Below are positions 23,850 through 35,071 of a stretch of 64,000 bases of DNA, one piece after another; position 1 is the stretch's first letter; the number at the start of each line of letters is the position of its first letter. The translations under genes were made by a program, and so were the position numbers. The notes under the pieces are model-generated. The model was not told where the DNA came from and did not search any database. It worked only from the letters and a program-made list of their open reading frames with translations. The DNA is from Lepus europaeus (taxonomy: Eukaryota; Chordata; Mammalia; Lagomorpha; Leporidae). The stretch is taken from NCBI RefSeq assembly GCF_033115175.1, contig NC_084832.1, positions 14,993,342-15,057,341 of the forward strand. The letters are read 5' to 3'.

Positions 23850-24014
23850 TTTCCCATTTTTTAAAATTTAATAAATGTGAATTTACAAAGTGCAATTTTT
23901 GTGTTGTTGTGGCTTCCCCCCCACAACCTCCCTCCCTCAGACCTCCTCTCTTCCACTCCCTCTCCCATACCACCCTTCATCGAGTTTCATTTTCAATTAT
24001 CTTTATATACAGAG
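23850..24014 (-). mobile_element. Very short 5'-truncated lagomorph L1 3' end
   Basis: TTTAATAAATGTGAATTTACAAAGTGC...GTGGCTTCC...CACTCCCTCTCCCAT...TTTCATTTTCAATTATCTTTATATACAGAG is the reverse complement of the L1 3' terminus also seen at 39600-39780 and 55060-55230. Target-site duplication TGGGCACTCAATTT at 23836-23849 and 24015-24028. Insert is about 165 bp. Confidence 0.9.
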
Positions 24015-24090
24015 TGGGCACTCAATTTAAAGGTGCTACAAAAATGCAGTAATGAAGATAAGTCCAAATGTGACACAGTAGTTTGAAATA

Positions 24091-24260
24091 TAAAAATTAG
24101 TGTAAAAATCCATGATGAACAAAATATCAAAATTTAAATAAAGAAGTGTTGTACCAAGTCATACTAAAATTTGAAGCAAAAGGAAAATTTAGTAATAATG
24201 ATCCTGTTTTTATTTTAAAATTTGCTATTTTGTTCATCATGGAATTTTTGCATTAATTTT
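24091..24260. repeat. Long AT-rich imperfect palindrome
   Basis: The arm at 24091-24142 pairs with 24209-24260. The core CCATGATGAACAAAATA (24110-24126) has its exact reverse complement at 24226-24242. Pairing continues into the spacer (TACTAAAATTT against AAATTTAGTA). Resembles a small hairpin transposon (MITE), but I do not recognise the family. Confidence 0.8.
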
Positions 24261-24481
24261 GTTTTTTAAAATATGGTATTAAATTATACTGATTTTGATT
24301 GCTGAGCTTTTGGAGTATCCTAATTTTTTTTTAAACTGAGATCTAGCCCTGGAACCATTTCTGGTTCTGGAGTAGAACTCAGTTAATCACATTTTTCTTA
24401 ATGTCTTGTTATCATTTCACAAGTTTAGAACTGAGAGTACAGAAATCATTTTAGTCTTTACCTTAGCAGACAGAATTCTTT

Positions 24482-24790
24482 TTTTTTTTTAATTTTAATT
24501 TTAATTTTTTTGACAGGCAGAGTTGGACAGTGAGAGAGAGAGACAGAGAGAAAGGTCTTCCTTCCGTTGGTTCAACCCCTACGGCCGGCTCGCTGTGCTG
24601 ATCCAAAGTGAGGAGCCAGGTGCTTCCTCCTGGTCTCCCATGTGGGTACAGGGCCCAAGCACTTGGGCCATCCTCCACTGCCTTCCTGGGCCACAGCAGA
24701 GAGCTGGACTGGAAGAGGAGCAACTGGGTCTAGAACCTAGGGTACCAGCACCACAGACGGAGGATTAGCCAAATGAGCTGCGGCACCGGC
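24482..24790 (-). mobile_element. CSINE, antisense
   Basis: Poly(T)/TTTTAATTTTAA tail, GACAGGCAGAGTTGGACAG, (GA)n, GGGCCATCCTCCACTGCC and reversed head CTGCGGCACCGGC. Target-site duplication of 17 bp with one mismatch, AGCAGACAGAATTCTTT at 24465-24481 and AGCATACAGAATTCTTT at 24791-24807. Confidence 0.95.
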
Positions 24791-24807
24791 AGCATACAGA
24801 ATTCTTT

Positions 24808-25620
24808 ATGAACTCAACGAGCTAGCTCTAGTTTTGTTTTCTTCCTCCCTCCCTTCCTTTCTTCTTTCTTTGATTCTTACCAAAAATACATGTAGGAGTC
24901 ATATCTAACCCAGACCTGTTATACCAGGGAAGGTTTCCTGGAAAAAACATGACAAGCTGAAAACAAAAGGCTAGAAAGAATGCAAAAACCTTCAGGTGGA
25001 GAGAGCAGCTTTAAAGAGAGTGGGATATTCAGGAAACAGAATGATGTTTGTAGCAGAGAGGGCAGTGGTAGTAGGTTGGGGTGAGGTGAACTGAGAGACC
25101 GATTGTGGTGTACCATAAGTAAATTTCAAAGTTCCAAACTATTGATTTTATCTGTCCTAAAAATAATTACAATTGACTTGCATAGTATTTTAACATTTTT
25201 AACAATTAGTTGGTAGGATTTAAAAATTAGATTTTTATATAAATGTATCTATTTCTGGGGTACCTTTTAAAATAAAACTGATGCATTGGCTTTGCTGAAG
25301 ACATGTGTTTTTGGGGAAATTGGAGATGGCTAGGAGAAGATTCTTCTAGACAGGGTACTTATCCCCTGTTTTGTCACAGTTCACTGCATTCCATGTTGTC
25401 GTAATAATGCTGTCACTTCTTGTATCAAATACCCAAAGACATTTGATTTTGTAAACCCTATTACAAGCTGATGCATCTGAACCACTTTAATTACAGTATT
25501 GTAATGATACAAGCCAACTTAAAAAATGAAATCTATTGGTTTACACAACCAGAAAGTCAATCAGTAGATTAGGCCTCAAGCTTAGCTGGATATAATGGCT
25601 CAAAGAGTAATATCAGATCT
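24808..25620. other. Unassigned interval with ancient repeat fragment
   Basis: Pyrimidine-rich patch at 24838-24872. Bases about 24920-25080 (GGGAAGGTTTCCTGG...GGTGGAGAGAGCAGC) resemble the ancient repeat at 9345-9665. Nothing else recognised. Confidence 0.4.
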
Positions 25621-25621
25621 C

Positions 25622-25745
25622 TCTATAGATAGGTAGGTAGATGGATAGGTAGGTAGGTAGGTAGATTAGATAGATAGATAGATAGATAGAGATACAGGTA
25701 TAGATACAGACAGATAAATGACTAGATAGACATACATACAGATAT
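25622..25745. repeat. Tetranucleotide microsatellite (ATAG/GTAG/ATAC mix)
   Basis: GATAGGTAGGTAG, ATAGGTAGGTAGGTAGGTAG, then about seven GATA units and diverging GATACAG / ACATACATACAG units. A likely length-polymorphic STR. Confidence 0.95.
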
Positions 25746-26223
25746 CTTGGTTCTGTTTCCTTCTGTACATATCCTTTATTTCTCATACTGTCTCTTCCCA
25801 CATAGTGGGGAAAATAGCTACAACAGTCTCAGATTTACATTTTTCCAGTAAGTAACTTGGGAATTCAGGGAATTCTTTCTTTCCTTTTGTCTGTCAATTT
25901 GTAAGAAGGACTCTGGCTCTGGTTTGATCACCTGCCTACTCCTCAGTCAAGCACTGGGCCCAGGAAGAATAAGCCTCCATGCTGGAGTCTGTGTCCTCTG
26001 TCCCTGACCTGTGCACTACACACAGGCCTCTGGCCAGAGGGAATGACTGGGAGCTGAAATTCAGCCCCAGTGTGCTCACTGAGCCATGTAACTGCCATGG
26101 AACTCCCCCTCCTCCTGGGGGAAGGAGCAGCTTTTCCTGTACACAGAGTGGTGTCTGCTTGCCCCAGGTGTATGCACAAGGCTGTTTTCTCCTCAAGGGA
26201 TTATCTTTTATGATCTATCTGTT
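25746..26223. other. Unassigned interval
   Basis: No gene or confident repeat recognised. Confidence 0.5.
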
Positions 26224-26238
26224 TGGGAAGGGTATCTT

Positions 26239-26542
26239 TTTTTAAAAAAAAAATTATTTGACAGGTAGAGTTATAGACAGAGAGAGACAGACAGAGAGAA
26301 AGGTCTTCCTTCCATTGGTTCACTCCCCAGATGGCCGCTAGGGCTGGTGCTATGCCGATCCAAAGCCAGGAGCCAGGTGCTTCCTCCTGGTCTCCCATGT
26401 GGGTACAGGGCCCAAGCACTTGGGCCATCCTCCACTGCCTTCCCGGGCCACAGCAGAGAGCTGGCCTGGAAGAGGAGCAACCGGGACTAGAACCCGGTGC
26501 CCATATGGGAGGATTAACCAAGTGAGCCATGGTGCCGGCCCC
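26239..26542 (-). mobile_element. CSINE, antisense
   Basis: A/T tail, ATTTGACAGGTAGAGTTATAG, (GA)n, CCCAGATGGCCG, GGGCCATCCTCCACTGCC, reversed head CCATGGTGCCGGCC. Target-site duplication TGGGAAGGGTATCTT at 26224-26238 and 26543-26557, 15 bp and exact. Confidence 0.97.
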
Positions 26543-26557
26543 TGGGAAGGGTATCTT

Positions 26558-27225
26558 ACCCTAGATTTCAAAACAGGGGTCAGATCAGCCAGCATATGCT
26601 ATCTTACCCATCCAGCTCCTCATGAGCTGCAGATCTGCAGTTTCCCAAAAGGAATTTGGGCATACAAGGAATATATGCTTCCCATGCATGTTAAGAATTT
26701 GGATTTTAGTCTATGTATGACAGAGAACCACAGAAGAGTTGTAAACATTACTAAATTGGTAGTTTTGAAGGGTCATTCTGTTTTCCTACCCTGTATGTAT
26801 TTTTTAGTTTGGAATCAAAGATTTCATTCTACTGTTTTCACTATAACAAAAGTTCCAGCCATAGCTATATATGTTTTTTCTTTTATTAACAAAGAGACAA
26901 AATGACAAGCAGCAATCAGGAAAGAGAGGGGATGAGGCAAGGTGAGTCAAGAGGCTTTGTATTACAGTCTGGCTGTAGTTAGGAGAACCGTTTAAGAGGA
27001 GGCAAGACAGGAGACTGTTGGCATAGCCTTGGTGGGATGGTGGCCTGTCTTCCCTCCTCTTCCCATCTGCCTGGGAAAATTCTATTGACCATTCAAAAAC
27101 TTAATCATAAAGGCATTGTTTTCCTAAGTATTCTTGGCTCCACTCCAAACTAAGTGTGTTGGTTGTTCTCTGTTCTGCTACAGTCCTCTCTTGGAGCCTC
27201 TGTCTCAGTCTCCCACACTTATTTT
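26558..27225. other. Unassigned interval
   Basis: No gene or confident repeat recognised. Confidence 0.5.
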
Positions 27226-27229
27226 CATA

Positions 27230-27360
27230 AGTATTTTGTTTCTCCATCTACAAACTGAGACTCGGGAAAGCGAAGACTCCATTTTATTTAATCTTTATGT
27301 CCAAAGAGCCTAGCATGGTGTCTTTATGTAGTCAAAGCTAAACCAACGTTTGAAGGATGG
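27230..27360 (+). repeat. Diverged L2 3' end
   Basis: CAAACTGAGACTCGGGAAAGCGAAGACTCCATTTTATTTAATCTTTATGTCCAAAGAGCCTAGCATGGTGTCTTTATGTAGTCAAAGCTAAACCAACGTTTGAAGG is compatible with the L2 tail (GTATCCCCAGCACCTAGCACAGTG ... AATGTTTGTTGAA). Confidence 0.45.
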
Positions 27361-28226
27361 ATGGACAGAGATGACATAATTTAGTGTTTAGGGAAAGGGT
27401 TTGGGATGTTTCCTGAGTTCTTAGGTGGCCTGTTGCTGAACGAGGTGAGTTCACTGCCCAGTATGCATAAAGACCAATGTGTGACTCTGGTCTTTGAGAG
27501 AGAAAAGCTTGGTTTGTGTGGCTGACCAGCACAGGAGACAGAAGAGGGTGGAGTGGGGAAGGATGGGGAAAGTTTTGTGTTAGGTAGACAAAGCTGGTAT
27601 GTCAAAGTGCTGGTGTGGAAAGTTTTGACTGAAGGAACTTGGATCCAGGCCATTTACAGTAGCAACTGCATGGGACTCCCTTGGTTAATGGACTTAGCCC
27701 TTCTGAAAGGGCTCCCGTGTTTAAGTTCTGGCCATGCTCTGATCACTTTGGTTCCATGGGTTAGTTGGTTTTTCCATCTGCATTGGTCCTGGTTGCAAGG
27801 TTTCTGATTTTTAGCTCTGTGTTCCCCTCTGTACCTGTGTGGCTAAGTATGAAGCAACCCTTCTGAGAAAACAGGAACTTTCAAAATTAAGATCATTCAT
27901 TGTTAAAGCATAAAGTGAGGACATTTCAGGAAAGGAATGGGGAAATATAACAGGAGGCTTTTGAGTTTGAAGTGTCCAGAGGAATCATGGTAAACGGAGT
28001 GGTCCAATATCACTTCCACTGTTATTTGAAATACAGAGTGTAAGAAAAGGAACAGATTTGGTGGCCCACAATGATTTTGGTTGGGACATGAAGTGTCTAT
28101 GGCTCGTGAATCACCCCTGGACTAAGAGAATTCTGAACTTCTGAGCTTCAGTATCCTTGTGCATGAAACTGACAGGCTGGAGAAGATGATCTCCAGGTTA
28201 GCTTTAGGTTCTCTGGTACTAAGAAT
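27361..28226. other. Unassigned interval
   Basis: No gene or confident repeat recognised. Confidence 0.5.
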
Positions 28227-28236
28227 AACACTTCAG

Positions 28237-28576
28237 GGGGCTGGTGCTGTGGCACAGAGAGTAAAGCCACTGCCTGCAGTGCCGGCATCCCACATGAGCA
28301 CTGGTTCAAGTCCTGGCTGCTCCACTTCTGATCCAGCTCTCTGTTTATGGCCTGGGAAAGCAGTGGCAAATGTCCCAAGTGCTTGGGCCCCTGTATCCAC
28401 GTGGGAGACCCCAAAGAAGCTCCTGGTTCCTGGCTTCAGATGGGCCCAGCTCTGGCTATGGTGGTCATTTGAAGAGTGAACCAGTGGATGAAATCTCTCT
28501 CTCTCACTCTGCCTTTGCCTCACTGTAACTTTGCCTTTGAAATAAATAAATAAATAAATATTTCTTTAAAAAAAAA
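28237..28576 (+). mobile_element. CSINE, sense
   Basis: GGGGCTGGTGCTGTGGCACAG head, TGCCGGCATCCCACATG, GGGCCCCTGTATCCACGTGGG, tail (AAAT)4 and poly(A). Target-site duplication AACACTTCAG at 28227-28236 and 28577-28586. Confidence 0.96.
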
Positions 28577-28586
28577 AACACTTCAG

Positions 28587-29460
28587 AATAAAGAAGAGTA
28601 GAATTTATCAAGAGTTAACATTGGCTTCAGGATGTGAGAATGCTCTGAAGTCAGAAAAAAGGCAAATGGGTGTTCAGTTTTTAAAACATTTGGTTTTCTG
28701 ATATCTTCTGCTCTTTAAAGTCCTCTATCCTGTTATGTTAAATGAGAGTACATTCGAACTGATTTCTCTCTGGCAGATAATTCTGGGGATATTTGGCCAG
28801 CATGCTGCCAAACCCAGGCTGCGAGGTACTCTTTTGATCCTTGGGTCTGGATTCTAAGAGAGTTTAGGAATGGCTTCTGGCAAGTCCTACCACTCAGGCC
28901 ATGCGGGTGGGTTGAGGGAGTGGAATCTGCCTGCCAACAAGGATAAATAAGATGGTCTCCCAAATCTCCATCCTTGCATTCTCTGGCTTTAGGATCCATC
29001 TTCTCCCATGAGCCAATATTTTTATTTTTCAGGTCCCCTATTTTTCAAACTCCACAACTCTCTCTGCCAAATCTGAATACTTTGTCTCCTCCTGCCCCAC
29101 CCCGCTTTGAGGATTAACTCACAGCCTGGGACCAAAATACACATCCACAGCAGTCAATGTTTTATCTCCCCAACTATCAAGATTGTCCCACTGCCCAGGG
29201 TTAGAAAGTCACAAAGATCAGTGCCAAACTGTACTATGCTTTTCATATTGATTCTCCTTCTTAAAATTAATCTCTATAAACTTCTGAATATTTTATTTCT
29301 ATCAAGCATTTATATTTCTTTCTCCCAAGTTTTCACTTAAGCTGCTTTTTAACTTTAATACTATAATAACAATGGGTATAGAAATAAAGTACATTCTTCT
29401 ATGTGCTACATATTTGCCCAGGCCCTGGAGATTTCTGATTTTCAAAAGATGGATGGGTTT
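28587..29460. other. Unassigned interval
   Basis: No gene or confident repeat recognised. Confidence 0.5.
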
Positions 29461-29606
29461 TGGGGAAATGCAAATAAAAACCACATTGAGGTTTCAACTC
29501 ATCCCGGTTAGAATGGCTATCATCCAAAAATCAAAAAACAATAAATGCTGGCAAGGATGTGTGGAAAAATGTACCCTAATACATTGTTGGTGAAAATGTA
29601 AACTAG

Positions 29607-29961
29607 GGCCGGCACCGTGGCTTAACAGGCTAATCCTCTGCCTTGCGGCGCCGGCACACCGGGTTCTATTCCCGGTCGGGGCACCGATCCTGTCCCGGTT
29701 GCCCCTCTTCCAGGCCAGCTCTCTGCTGTGGCCAGGGAGTGCAGTGGAGGATGGCCTAAGTTCTTGGGCCCTGCACCCCATGGGAGACCAGGAGAAGCAC
29801 CTGGCTCCTGCCATCGGAACAGCGCTGTGTGCCGGCCGCAGCGGGCCTACCGCGGCGGCCATTGGAGGGTGAACCAACGGCAAAAAGGAAGACCTTTCTC
29901 TCTGTCTCCCTCTACTGTCCACTCAGCCTGTCAAAAAAAAAATTAAAAAAAAAAAAAAAAA
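29607..29961 (+). mobile_element. CSINE inserted into L1
   Basis: GGCCGGCACCGTGGCTTAAC head to CAGCCTGTC and a long A tail. Target-site duplication GAAAATGTAAACTAG at about 29592-29606 and 29962-29976, which restores continuous L1 sequence when removed. Confidence 0.97.
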
Positions 29962-30205
29962 GAAAATGTAAACTAGTATAACTGTTATGGAAGATAGACA
30001 GTATGGAAGTTCCTCAGAAATTTGAAAATAGATCTACCCTATGACCCAGCCATCCCACTCCTGGGAATTTACCCAAATGAAATGAAAGCAGCATATGAAA
30101 GAGTTATTTGTACCCCCATGTTTATTGCAGTGCAACTCACAATAGCTAAGATATGGAATCAACCCAGATGTCCATCAGCTGATGACTGGATAAAGAAAAT
30201 GTAGT

Positions 30206-30515
30206 TGCTGGCACCGCAGCTCACTAGGCTAATCCTCCACCTGGGGCGCCAGCACAACGGGTTCTAGTCCTGGTAGGGGTGCTGGATTCTGTCCCGGTTG
30301 CTCCTCTTCCAGTCCAGCTCTCTGATGTGGCCCGTGAGTGCAGTGGAGGATAGCCCAAGTGCTTGGGCCCTGCACCCGCATGGGAGAGCAGGAGAGGCAC
30401 CTGGCTCCTGGCTCCTGGCTTTGGCCGTGGCAGCCATTGGAGGGTGAACCAACGGAAAAGGAAGACCTTTCTCTCTGTCTCTCTCACTGTCCACTCTGCC
30501 AGTCAAAAGAAAAAA
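30206..30515 (+). mobile_element. Second CSINE inserted into the same L1
   Basis: TGCTGGCACCGCAGCTCACTAGG head, (CT) body, CCAGTCAAAAG tail. Target-site duplication AAAGAAAATGTAGT at 30192-30205 and 30516-30529. Confidence 0.96.
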
Positions 30516-30985
30516 AAAGAAAATGTAGTAAACATACAGAATGGAACACTACTCAGCTATAAAAAAAAGAATGAAATCCTGTCTTTTGCAGTAAGATAGA
30601 TCAACTGGAAATCATTATACTTAGTGAAATAAGCTGATCCAGAAAATATAAATATCATATGTTTTCTCTGATATGTAGTAAATATATAATAAAAAAATGT
30701 ATAAGAATGATAGACATTTTGTGATTTGAATATTTTTTAGCCCTTGTTTATACTCCTGTGGAACTGTGGTCTTTCTACTTGTTACTGGTTAAATATTATG
30801 ATCAGTGGTACATTAAGTCTGTGATTAGAGAGTGGACTGAAATTATGTTTTTATTAAAATTAAAGAGAAAAAGGAGGGAAGGAGGGAGATTGAAGGAGGG
30901 ATGCCAAGAAGGCATTATGGTTATCTTCTTAGAATTGTACTTATGAAATACATTAAGTCTGTTCTTTTATATAAATAAAAATATT

Positions 30986-32295
30986 TTTTAAAATGTATGT
31001 GTAGATTTACAAGAAAGATGTCCACAAATAAAAAATGTCATACTACTTAATTTTTATTTGCTTTTCAAGGCAACTATTAAAACTGAGTATTTTAATATTT
31101 AAGGCCTCTATGTATGTCCATGCAACACTAGGCTTGGCAAAAGCTGACCCAGTTTGCTTCTCATCCAATACAAGAGGTTTACAGTGTATTTGTAATTCAG
31201 CTATTTTTCAAAAGCTACAATTTTCCCACAAACTTTTATTTTAAAAAAGCACAAAAAAGCCATAAGTTAAAAAATTAGGCTTTTATTTACTATGTTATAC
31301 AAGTGAAAAAGTAGGCTTTTATTTACTATGTTATACAATTGACATTTAAATGGACAACCGTGTAAAATCTTGAACTAATGTTATGATCTACAGAAATTCA
31401 GATGCAATCTATGATTTGCAATTTCTGTGTTCAGAGTAGTTTCATGTGAAATGTGTCTTATTAAGCTTTAGTTAGTTGGGAATATGTAAGCTGTTAGTAC
31501 TTATGGTAATATCAATGAGTTGATACATGCAATTTATCAGAAAAGTCAATTTCCAACTCTCCTGGATCTATAGGAAGACAGTGGCAGAACAGGGAGGCAT
31601 GGATTGGGGAATCGGTTAGGCCAGCAGAGGCCAAGCTGATAAATCTAACTCTAAACACACTCTCTGGCCTGTTGTTCCAGTTTTAATGATTTGTTTTTGC
31701 TAATTATGTTCTAACACAGTTCTCTTCTCTGTCACTAAAGGGTATGCTGAATTGCTCTCATCTTCTAAATATGACACATTTTACAGTACATATTGTTTTC
31801 TAGTTTCTGCTTAAATTTTATCTCCCAAATTCATCTCTCTAGGGTAAATCCTGCTTTTCTAATTCTGTCCACAACTATGTCAGGAAATAACCTCAAACAA
31901 TTCTTAGGATTGTCCCTGTTATTCATTTGTGGTACTGAGGTTGGTAGAGGTACAATAATTTTGACAAAGTCATGTGGTTAGTGAGAAAATTAGAATTCTC
32001 ATCATATATAAGGCCTCTGTCATTTTCATTTAGTAGAAAAATCTCCATCAACAAGAATCTAAATAACTGTGATCTTGGATTAGTTTTTAACTTGAAAAAA
32101 TTTCATTTTCAGGATAAAGTTATAAGAACAGCAATGTTGTTTGTTAAACAGCAGTTAAACATAAAAATTTACATATACAATTCCAGATATAATTTTATTA
32201 CTCCCATAGGAATACAATGGATCTAATAGTCTATCCTTCATACTGCAAATACTCTAGAATGATGGATATTTTGAGAGGAAATCCTCAGACTTCTT
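30986..32295. other. Unassigned AT-rich interval
   Basis: Contains the short tandem duplication at 31276-31338. No gene seen. Confidence 0.5.
31276..31338. repeat. 36-bp-period tandem duplication
   Basis: TAGGCTTTTATTTACTATG (continuing TTATACAA) occurs at 31276-31302 and again at 31312-31338, with an A-rich linker. The 27-bp cores are identical. Confidence 0.95.
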
Positions 32296-32699
32296 AATAA
32301 TCCAAATCAATGGCAAAATAAGAATTATGCTAACTAAAGCATGCCAGGAAGCATATATTTTATTTCATTTAAAATGCATCTTATTGAAATGATCCCAATT
32401 ATAGGGGGACCAAAAGACTCCACTAACAGACTATTGGAACTCCTAAAAGCAGGTTATAAAATTGACACACAAAAATCAATAGCATTTGTATACACAAGCA
32501 GTGCCATGGCTGAGAAAGAATTCATAAGATCAGTACCATTCACAGTAGCCACAAAATAATTTAAATAACTTTGGATAAATTTAACTAAGGATGTTAAAGA
32601 TCTCTACAATGCAAATTACAAAGCATTAAGAAAAAACAGAAGAAGACACACACACACAAAAATGGAAAAAACTTCCAAGTTCATAGATTGGAAGAATTT

Positions 32700-33030
32700 T
32701 CTTTAAAGATTTATTTACTTGAAAGAGTTACACAGAGAGAGGAGGGGAGGGGGGGGAGAGGGGTCTTATATCTGCTGGTTCACTTCCCAATTGGCCGCGA
32801 TGGCCGATACTACGCCGATCCGAAGCCAGGAGCCAGGAGCCAGGAGCTTCTTCCAGGTCTCCCATGTCGGTGTAGGGGCCCAAGGCCTTGGGCCATCTTC
32901 TACTGCTATCCCAGGCCACAACAGAGAGCTGGATCAGAAGAGGAGCAGCTGGGACTAGAACTGGTGCCCATATGGGATGCCGGCACTTCAGGCCAGGGTG
33001 TTAACCCTGTGCGCCACAGCGCCGGCCCCA
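32700..33030 (-). mobile_element. CSINE, antisense, in L1
   Basis: TCTTTAAAGATTTATTTACTTGAAAGAG, a purine run GAGGGGAGGGGGGGGAGAGGGG, then reversed body and head GCCACAGCGCCGGCCCC. Exact target-site duplication TGGAAGAATTT at 32689-32699 and 33031-33041. An internal triplication AGCCAGG appears near 32824-32845. Confidence 0.96.
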
Positions 33031-33195
33031 TGGAAGAATTTAACATCATCAAAATGCCCATGATACTCAAAGCAATTTACAGATTCAGTGTGACCCCAAT
33101 CAAAACACCAAGAACATTCTTTTTAGATCTAGAAAAACCAATGCTTAAGTTCATATGGAAACACAACAGACACTGAAGAGCTAAAGCAGAGCTGG

Positions 33196-33495
33196 AAGGC
33201 CATCGCCATGGCTTAATAGGCTAATCCTCCCCGCCTTGCGGCGCTGACACGCTGGGTTATAGTCCCGGTTGGGGCGCTGGATTCTATCCTGGTTGCCCCT
33301 CTTCCAGGCCAGCTCTCTGCTATGGCCCGGGAAGGCAGTGGAGGATGGCCCAAGTGCTTGGGCCCTGCACCTGCATGGGAGACCAGGAGAAGCGCCTGGC
33401 TCCTGACTTCAGATCAGCGCGATGCACTGGCCACAGCAGCCATTGGAGGGTGAACCAACGGCAAAAAGGAAGACCTTTCTCTCTGTTTCTCTCTG
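33196..33495 (+). mobile_element. CSINE lacking its A tail, in L1
   Basis: Runs from AAGGCCATCGCCATGGCTTAATAGG to ACCTTTCTCTCTGTTTCTCTCTG and then returns abruptly to L1 (AGGCATCACAATACCAGATG). No poly(A) tail and no convincing target-site duplication, so either the tail was deleted or the insertion was atypical. Confidence 0.88.
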
Positions 33496-34874
33496 AGGCA
33501 TCACAATACCAGATGTCAAGACATACTACAGGGCAGTTACAATCAAAACAACCTAGTACTTTCACAAAAATACACATGTAGACCAAAAGAACAATAAAGA
33601 AACCCCAGAAATTTATCCACACATCAGCAACCAACTAATCTGGCAAACAAGCTAAAATTAATCCTTGGAGAAAGGACAGTGTCTTCAACGAACGGTATTG
33701 GGAAAATTGGATCTACACATGCAGAAGTATGATGCAAGACCCCCTACCTCATACATTATACAAAAATCAACTAAAAGTGGATCAAGGATCCAAATCTATG
33801 ACCTGATACCATCAAAATTCTAGGGTAAACCATAGGGGAAAGCATGCAAGACATTGGCGTAAATGAAGACTTCTTGGCTAAGACTCCAGAAGCATAGACA
33901 TCAAGCTAAGAAAATTCTGAACAGCAAAAGAAACACTCAACCAAGTGAAGAGGCAACCAACAGAATGGGAGAAAATCATTTCAAACTATATATTTGATAA
34001 AGGCTTCATATCCAGGATATATAAGGAACTCAAGAAACTCAACAACAATAAAACAAACAATCAAGTTAAAGAAATGGGTAAAGGACATGAACAGGCATAT
34101 ATCAAAGAAGAAATATAAATGGCCTACAGACACATGAAATAATGTTGAGGATCATTTGCAATCAGGGAAATGCAAATAAAACCACAATGAGGTTTCACTT
34201 ATCTCAGTTACAATGGCTATCATTAAAAAAAATCAAGAAATAATAAATGCTAGAAAGGATGTGGAAAAAAGGTACCCTGATAGACTTCTGATGAGGATGT
34301 AAACTAGTACAACCATTACAGATGCGACTATGGTGATTCCTCAGAAATCTGAAAATAGATCTACCATATGACCCAGCCATCCTACTCCTGGGAATTTACC
34401 CAAACAGAATGAAAGAGTTATTTGTATCTCTGTGTTTATTGCAGCTCAATTCACAATAGCTAATATATGGAATCAACCTAGATGTCCATCAACTGATGAC
34501 TAGATAAGGAAAATATGATATATATATATATATATATACACAATGGAATACTACTCAGCCAAAAAAGAAAAAGAAAAAGAATGAATTCCTGTCTTTCACA
34601 ACAAAATGAATGCAATTGGAAAATATTATGCTCAGTGAAATAAGCCAGTCCCCAAAGGACAAACATCATTTGTTTTTCCTGATCTGCTGTAGCTAATATA
34701 GAATAGAAAAATAACCCACAATGAATAAAAATGAAACTGACATTTTATGATTTGATTATTGTTTTTAGCCCTTGTATATATTTCTATCAAATAGTGATCT
34801 TTCTACTTTTACTTGTTTAACAGTATGGTTGATGGTGCATTAAGCCTGTGATTATAAAGAAAACTCAAATTATT

Positions 34875-35071
34875 ATTTTTTTATTTTTTGACAGGCAGAG
34901 TGGACAGTGAGAGAGAGAGACAGAGAGAAAAGTCTTCCTTTTCCATTGGTTCACGCCCCAATGGCTGCTGTGGCTGGCGTGCTGCCGCCGGCGCACTGTG
35001 CCAATCCAAAGCCAGGAGCCAGGTGCCTCCTCCTGGTCTCCCATACGAGTGCAGGGCACAAGGACCTGGGC
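34875..35071 (-). mobile_element. 5'-truncated CSINE, antisense, in L1
   Basis: TTTATTTTTTGACAGGCAGAGTGGACAG...CTCCTGGTCTCCCATACGAG and ends mid-element. Exact 17-bp target-site duplication AGAAAACTCAAATTATT at 34858-34874 and 35072-35088 shows that the truncation happened at integration. About 197 bp. Confidence 0.96.

Larger units (their letters stand above)
29463..30985 (+). mobile_element. L1 3' end (ORF2 tail and 3' UTR), interrupted by two CSINEs
   Basis: AAATGCAAATAAAAACCACATTGAGGTTTCAACTCATCCCGGTTAGAATGGC, then TCTACCCTATGACCCAGCCATCCCACTCCTGGG and ATGTTTATTGCAGTGCAACTCACAATAGC are the classic L1 ORF2 C-terminal coding stretch, followed by CAGTAAGATAGATC...AGTGAAATAAGC. The 3' UTR ends AATAAAAATATTTTTTAAAATG. 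The copy is 5'-truncated, ORF2 is broken, and it lies sense. A sister copy with a similar 3' UTR is at 32300-35210. Confidence 0.9.

Noticed and set aside
25622..25745. Regular repeats resembling a CRISPR array
   Set aside because: Simple tetranucleotide units without unique spacers, in a mammalian genome.
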